Below the pieces are notes generated by a model that was not told the origin of the DNA, ran no database searches, and was given only the letters and a program-made list of their open reading frames with translations. Source: Panicum virgatum (Eukaryota > Streptophyta > Magnoliopsida > Poales > Poaceae). Taken from it: 64,000 bases of DNA. The translations under genes and the position numbers were made by a program. The stretch spans positions 19,812,733 to 19,876,732 of the forward strand of contig NC_053149.1 of NCBI RefSeq assembly GCF_016808335.1, read 5' to 3'. Numbering within the stretch: the first letter of the stretch is position 1; each line of letters opens with the position of its first letter. Below, piece after piece: positions 58,806 to 64,000 of this stretch.

Positions 58806-58970
58806 CTAGAGTGCTTGCCCTTCACTGTCCTCACGAATCAGGAAGCGTTGCTCTTCCCTGTGTTTAGACCTGAAAAACATGTCCTTCTTTTCGATGCGGA
58901 AGCAAATTTCTCCTCTTCCAACATTGATCCTTTCTCTAGCGGCCCTCACTAATGGTCGCCCAAGAATTAT
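58806..58970 (-). pseudogene. Athila protease fragment
   Basis: On the minus strand the motif DIILGRPLVRAARERINVGR followed by GEICFRIEKKDMFF matches the C-terminal part of the Athila retropepsin-like domain (ILGRPF...IDVGxG). It begins abruptly at 58970, at the junction with Copia integrase sequence. Confidence 0.7.
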
Positions 58971-59009
58971 ATCCCTTATGAAGGTTACTGTAACCAAGAA
59001 AAGGCAACA

Positions 59010-59780
59010 TTTCGAGCGGAACTGTAGTTTTCTAGAATTATATGGGCGAAGATTCGGTCAACATGCACAACTGAAAACATGGAGCATGGAGTAGTCAGGT
59101 TCCTCATGAAACAATCGATTCAGGGGTGGTAGCAAAATCAATGATTTTGCTAGGAGTGCGGTTAATAAGATATGTGGCAGCAAGAAAAGCTTCGTCGCAA
59201 AATTTTAAGGGCATGGACCCATGAGCAAAAAGACAAAAGCCGACCTCAAAAAAATGTGCCGATGCTTTTGTTCAGCTGCTCCATTCTGCTGGTGCACATG
59301 AGGACAAGAAACAAGGTGAACAACGCCAATTTGTTGAAAAAAAGAATGGAGTTTCTCGTGCTCACCCCCGAACCAGACTGTATAGCAAGAATTTTCATAC
59401 TGAATTGGAGCTCAACAAGTTGCTGAAACTCATGAAAAATAGAGAACACTTCAGATTTATGCTTGAGTAAATAAATCCAAGTGAACTTGTTGCGGTCATC
59501 AATAAAGCTAACATAGTATTTCTCTCCAAACAGAATCAAGAGCGGGTCCCCATACATCTGAAAAAACTAATTCTAGAGGAAAATGCGTCACACTGGTTGA
59601 CTTAGGATAAGGTAGCTGATGATCTTTTGCTTGTTGGCAAGCATCACAAACTGATTCACGATGGGATTCACTAGTACAGTGAAGCTTATTACTACTAATG
59701 ATTCTTTCAACTATGGGAAACGCAAAGTTACCCAATCTATGATGCCATCTAGTACTTGAGGCTTTGATCGCACTGAGCAC
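59010..59780 (-). pseudogene. Copia pre-integrase and integrase fragment
   Basis: The HHCC-type region has RWHHRLGNFAFPIVERI and CDACQQAKDHQLPYP (59750-59620), then SDVWGPALDS. The core begins YYVSFIDDRNKFTWIYLLKH. Further on, CDEAFLAATYLINRTPSK (59200-59150) and SMLHVFSCAC are readable in other frames. Several stops (for example near 59095 and 59103) show decay. The catalytic second acidic residue region reads IQSGSG, where the family has a QxDxG motif. Confidence 0.75.
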
Positions 59781-60089
59781 CTGTCCACCTAGGGCAGGAA
59801 GAGGATACAGACCCCCTTCACACTGCCTTCCAAAAGAATTCTCCTCGTGTGCTTGTCCTTGATAAAAGAAAGAGTCAGGATGAAACTCAAGAAAGGCAAG
59901 ATTTTCAGGGGCAAGATGATGAACAGAGACCAGATTTTTGTGTGCTTGTGGGACATAAGATCTAAATTATGACCAGGAGCATGAACAATAGCCCCACTTG
60001 CAGTGTGAATTTGATCGGTGTCGTTGTTCATGGACAGAGAGTTTCTCGAGCTCGCTGGTGACATGATCAGTGGCACCCATGTCGATATA

Positions 60090-61072
60090 TCAATTCTTGT
60101 CAACACCATATGAGCTCACAACAACATTGACGTGGTGCTCGTCGAGAACGTAATCGAGATCAAACCGATGCCAACACTGGACAACAGAGTGTCCCTCCTT
60201 GAAACAGACTTGACAGCGACCAGAAAAATGACGCCGACCGCCATCACCCCGGCAAGGCGAACCATTGTTGCGCCCACGACCGCCTCTGCCACGACCACTG
60301 TTGTTGTTATTGTGAGGTGGACCATCACGGCCACAGTTGCCGCGGCCAGCTCCACCAGACCCCCAATCACGGGTAGCAGAATTGATGGAGGACTGATAGC
60401 CCTCATGAAGAAGTTTGAGGCATTGCTCGAAACTAAGAATCTGTGCTTGTAGTTCATTGAACGAAATAGGCTCGACACGAGTAACAATTGAAGTTACCAG
60501 AGAGTTGTAGTCTGATCCAAGCCCGGTGAGAACATAGGAATTAAATTCCTCATCCCCTAGAGGCTTCCTAGTAGTGGCCATCTCGTCTGCTACGGCTCTC
60601 ATCTTGGCGTGGCGATGTAGCCGATGGCAGTGGCAGACATGCTGCCCTTCTTTGTCGTTGCAAGGGTGATGTGCGTGTTCACCGACTGCGCTCACATTTG
60701 CAACAAGAAAACTTCAGCGTCCTCATTCCATAGTTCAGCGGCAGTCTTAGCGGTCGCGACTTGGGCCAAACCCTCACGTGACATGGTGGTGAGCAAGTAG
60801 CTCAACACCTGCTGGTCAAGGGCAACCCATTTGGTGTAGTCAGGGTTGGGTACCTTGACAATCCTGTCACCATCCTTGGCATCAACTTCTTTTGGTGGAG
60901 GGGTTGCCGTAGCATCAAGAAGATCTTTGAGTTGGACTCCTCGAATTGTTGGCAGCACTTGTGCTTTCCAGAGGACCAGGTTGGTCTTGGTAAGCTTCTC
61001 GATGATGGGGAATCCAATCAGAGACACGATGGCCTAACCAGAGGAAGAAGAAGCACCACCCAAGTTCGTCAT
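60090..61072 (-). pseudogene. Copia gag of the truncated element
   Basis: ATG at 61070-61072, an in-frame stop 13 codons later, then the UBN2-type gag domain (FPIIEKLTKTNLVLWKAQVL, DYTKWVALDQQVLSYLL). A frame change near 60695 leads into KMRAVADEMATTRKPLGDEE and a Gly/Arg/Asn-rich tract. The zinc knuckle CQVCFKEGHSVVQCWHRFD is at about 60195. The final His of the knuckle precedes an unusual CWHR end, common in Copia gag. Confidence 0.8.
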
Positions 61073-61097
61073 CTTAGATGCAATCTAAAGATAGATT

Positions 61098-61110
61098 GGC
61101 TCTGATAACA
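61098..61110 (-). promoter_or_regulatory. Primer-binding site (initiator Met tRNA type)
   Basis: TGTTATCAGAGCC on the minus strand, immediately after the LTR end TTACA. It differs by one base from the usual Copia TGGTATCAGAGC. Confidence 0.8.
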
Positions 61111-61332
61111 TGTAAGAATGGATGGAGATTGGTTTAAGTGTAGCACCGTTCTCGTGCCGCACTTGCATGTTATATATGGCTGGGAATACCCCCAGTGCGG
61201 ATTACAACCACGGTGAACAAACCTAGGCCAGCTTTCCTAATTACACGGAGAGAAGCTCTACAAACTAACTACCAGGCTTAGGGTTTGTTTCACCCATGCA
61301 TATCAAGTTACAAGTAACAACTTTCTCTAACA
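61111..61332 (-). repeat. 5' LTR of the truncated Copia element
   Basis: 222 bp, TGTTAGAGAAAGTTG at 61332 to TTCTTACA at 61111 (minus). A CATATATAAC TATA-like site lies near 61170. No partner LTR is in the window. Confidence 0.8.
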
Positions 61333-61337
61333 GCACT

Positions 61338-62230
61338 GGGATGTGCTCCGCTCTCTGTCCCCTGCCTATCGAGCTACTACCACAGTTGTGCTCAACGACG
61401 GGTCTGAATCGCCTTCTGGGAATTAAGAAATTCGATCGGAGGTGCGAGTCTCCGCTCGCCTCTGTCTTCTCGGCACTATAAAACCACGTCGCGTGCCATG
61501 GCGCCTCGGTGCGTGATGTTGCCCTAAAAGGCCTCGATCACTTCCTGGTCGCCTGCCCCAAGCCCCCGCCAGGAGTACACTTAGGTGCAAGAACTTCTGG
61601 GCTGCATGGATCTCACATCCTCCATGGACTGGAGGCGCGGAGCCTTTGAGAAGAACTGCACCACACTATCCACCGGCGACATGTGTCGCACTGCGACCAA
61701 AGCCGACTCCCCCGACCCAGCGTACAGCTTCCTCTGGCACAAATACGCTCCCCCAAAAGTCCGTTTTTTTTGCCTGGTTACTCCTGCAAGATCAAATCCA
61801 AAGCAAACGCAACCTCTTCTCCGCAAACATTGTTGATTCGGCGACCTGTGACGTTTGCAACGAAGCTCCAGAGGATGCAGACCACATTATAAGTGGGTGA
61901 CGGTTTGCCAAAAGCTTCTGGCACCACATCCACTGGCCACTCAACGCTCTGTTGCCCGTCCACTCGCTTTGGGAAGCTTTCCGCCCCCCGGCTTCTCTTG
62001 ACTTGGCCACTCCACTTCTCTGCTACTCAGCTGTTGGCAACTATGGAGGTGTAGGAATGAAATTTTATTCAAGACGCTGCCACTGATCCTTCCACATCTT
62101 CTCATGGCCTGCAAAGCAAGCTTTGGAACACTCAAACCAGGCCTGTATAACATATGGTTGGTGTTCTATGTTCTTTATGTAATATTCCCTTTTCACTTTG
62201 ACTACTTGTAATTCAGCCACTGGCCAACTC
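61338..62230 (+). pseudogene. LINE (non-LTR retrotransposon) 3' coding remnant
   Basis: Readable on the plus strand after frame changes: the zf-RVT domain found at the C-terminus of plant L1-type reverse transcriptases. It starts YSFLWHKYAPPKVRFF, then AWLLLQDQIQSKRNL, then ATCDVCNEAPEDADHII and FAKSFWHHI. Sequence to about 62130 continues the usual LINE tail (LPHLLMACKASF). Multiple stops and frame changes; the upstream endonuclease and RT core are absent. It abuts the Copia LTR at 61332. Confidence 0.75.
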
Positions 62231-62301
62231 GGTGCCATGCACCATGTTCCACCCCGGCCTGCCGGCATCTATGGTTGAATATATTCAGGTGGGGATCTTT
62301 C

Positions 62302-62882
62302 TGTTGATGATCAAAATTGGCCGTTTCCGATTTGACCGGACCGAGCGGTCTGACCGGTCCGTGTGCTGTAGCCTGTCCGGCAGGAGCCCAAACGGTCTGA
62401 CCGGTGGGTCCGACCGGTCTCAGAGAAGTCCGAGTGGAATTAGGTTTATTTTTGTAGATCTAGATCTATAAAAAGGATTTTTTGCGGGATAAATCCATCC
62501 CACCCTATAAATATAAAGGGTCACGGCCGATTAAGACAATCCAATCGATCAAAAACACAATAATACATTACTTTTTGCTATCTTTTATTGCCTTTACTTT
62601 TGTCTACAAACCCTAGCTCTTCCAACCCTCATCTGTTGTTCTTCCTTTGTCTCCGCGACGTCTGAAGGTGTTCTAGGTGGCCTGTCGACCCTAGAACACC
62701 CCTGCGCGCGCTTGCCCTGACGGGTCCCTCCCAGGCGAGCTTCGTTGGGCTTCGCCTTTCTGCACCGATGAACCGATCTGACCGGTTACCCTGACCGGCC
62801 TGAACATCGGCGTTGTAATTGTGCCGTCGCTCACTGCGCGTTCGAGCGTTTTTGTGTGTTGGCCCGAATTTGTGCGCCAACA
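62302..62882 (+). mobile_element. Solo LTR with CTTTC target duplication
   Basis: A 581-bp LTR, TGTTGATGATCAAAATTGG to TGTGCGCCAACA, flanked by CTTTC on both sides (62297-62301, 62883-62887). A clear TATA box CCCTATAAATATAAAGG lies near 62503. U3 is rich in GACCGGT/CGGTCTGACCGG words. No internal sequence remains. Orientation is taken from the TATA box. Confidence 0.92.
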
Positions 62883-63169
62883 CTTTCATCCCCCGTGATT
62901 CCCCCTCAATAAAAGAAAGCAAGGCTCGCGCTCGCCAAACATAAAAACAATGCTAACCTTACTAGTGCGGGCATATGTTCACACTGATTAACTTAAAATC
63001 ATCGCAAAAAGCAAAGGCTCTTGTGAACATTTCGGATGTTATCTTAGCTGGAGAAACTACTTGTGGCCATAATTTCAACTACACCGGTAGCATCACGTGC
63101 TTTCCATGTCCTCGTCCTGGCTACCATGCATACACACGTCTGTCTCACCGGCGACCTCTTTACCTCATT

Positions 63170-63450
63170 TTTTTGAACCAACGACACTCGACGAGTGTGT
63201 TTTTATTAATACAGCAGAAAAAATACAACTAGAAAAAAATAAAAAATAAAAACAACTAAGGCTGATCGGATTGGGATATTGACGCAAGCCGCACAGAACA
63301 AACACTACCGCAGCATCCACCCACATCTCACACTCATGTAGTCGTCGAAACCTTAGGCGAGACCCAAAGCTGACAGAAAACGAAGAAAGCGGACACCACA
63401 ACACCAAGAAGGACACCGTCATGTAGGACCCTTTGAGCCTGCACTAGTAA
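63170..63450 (-). mobile_element. Short non-LTR insertion with 20-bp target duplication
   Basis: A 281-bp block ending in a short A run on the minus strand (GTTGGTTCAAAAAAA). It is flanked by a 20-bp direct repeat, GGCRACCTCTTTACCTCATT, at 63150-63169 and 63451-63470 (one mismatch). A long target duplication plus an A tail indicates LINE-type target-primed reverse transcription. It may be a 5'-truncated LINE tail or a SINE-like retroposon. The hairpin ACACTCGTCGAGTGT near its 3' end is a visible structure. Confidence 0.8.
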
Positions 63451-63470
63451 GGCAACCTCTTTACCTCATT

Positions 63471-64000
63471 ACCTGGTCATCTCTAAAACAGGACACGTAC
63501 GGAGGGATCGGGAGCACATGCATATTTATTTACTTATACTCATTATTTTTTAAGATAATGAAATAAAATTATCCTAGTTGCTGCATCAACCAAGGAGACA
63601 CTAGCTACATGGTATTAAGTTCGGGACCATTTTTTTAATGGCGGAGGGCTATTGTTCTTCTTCACATTTTTTTTATCAAGTGATTGGGGTTTTCTAGTCC
63701 AATTTGGGTATTTCCCAAGAGGGAAAACAAATTAGCAACCAAGAATCTCATATGAATAATAAGCTTGAGTCAATCAGCCTAGCTACAAAGGCTTTTGGAC
63801 ATTTCAGAAAACTAGCGTACACGCGCAAATAAAAGAAAGGTGACACGCGCAAAGAATTCATTGAAATATATATTAACTAGCAAGGTGGCACGCACAAATA
63901 GCGCGGGACCTAGCTCTTTTTTGTTTTAAATTTTAGGCTCTTTTTTACTGTAAAATAAATTTGTCCAAATATTTTTTGTTTCATTGTCATTCTTTTGTTC
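63471..64000. other. AT-rich non-coding end of window
   Basis: No gene or named repeat recognised. Short repeats of ACACGCGCAAA / GCACGCACAAAT at about 63820-63900 are the only structure I see. Confidence 0.4.

Larger units (their letters stand above)
54792..58970 (-). mobile_element. 3' body of the outer Athila-like element
   Basis: The polypurine tract at 54796-54813 is followed (in plus coordinates) by 1.7 kb of AT-rich untranslated DNA with a 53-bp tandem duplication at 55428-55537 (ACATGCCTTGTGGGCATGTG). An ATHILA-type open frame (56636-57967), a non-coding stretch and a protease remnant (58806-58970) follow. Reverse transcriptase and integrase are absent. Either they were deleted or this is a non-autonomous derivative. 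The end at 58970 is a rearranged junction with a Copia fragment. Confidence 0.65.
58971..61332 (-). mobile_element. Truncated Copia element (5' LTR, gag, partial pol)
   Basis: A minus-strand Copia element with its 5' LTR at 61111-61332, then primer site, gag, pre-integrase and integrase. It stops in late integrase at about 58971, where Athila sequence begins. The 3' LTR and reverse transcriptase are missing. Confidence 0.85.

Overview
This window is nuclear DNA of a grass (Poaceae). The evidence is its dense nesting of typical grass transposons: Tat- and Athila-type Ty3/gypsy elements, Copia, CACTA, hAT, Tourist-like MITEs and a Helitron. It also holds one ordinary plant gene, a class III peroxidase with a plant-type intron. 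The species cannot be fixed from the sequence alone; a panicoid grass is a reasonable guess.

Layout. (1) 1-4726: the 5' part of a Tat-like gypsy element on the minus strand (LTR, primer site, gag, protease). Its gag is split by a solo LTR with a perfect CGGGG target duplication. This element itself cut into a CACTA transposon whose 5' end survives at 4727-5673. (2) 5674-8063: gene island with the two-exon secretory peroxidase on the minus strand. (3) 8072-11734: complete hAT transposon with 8-bp target duplication and a nearly full-length but disabled transposase. (4) 11818-17129: non-coding DNA with four short TIR elements, three with visible target duplications. (5) 17130-25559: Helitron-like element whose 5' end plus an expanded MITE is repeated five times in tandem (four units of exactly 1,567 bp), with a single 3' end. 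(6) 25891-54791: LTR of an old Athila-like element containing a hAT MITE and a CACTA element (27384-53916). The CACTA holds a Copia element (34752-53506), which in turn holds a complete Athila element (39554-49776). Every inner boundary has a matching target duplication. (7) 54792-61332: body of the outer Athila-like element fused to a truncated Copia element. (8) 61338-64000: LINE remnant, a solo LTR with CTTTC duplication, and a small non-LTR insertion with a 20-bp duplication.

Apart from the peroxidase, no intact protein-coding gene is convincing. All transposon genes carry stops, frameshifts or truncations. The most unusual structure is the three-tier tandem array inside the Helitron-like element. 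Next are a GC-rich, coding-like block in the Copia leader and the stop-only (no frameshift) decay of the inner Athila polyprotein.
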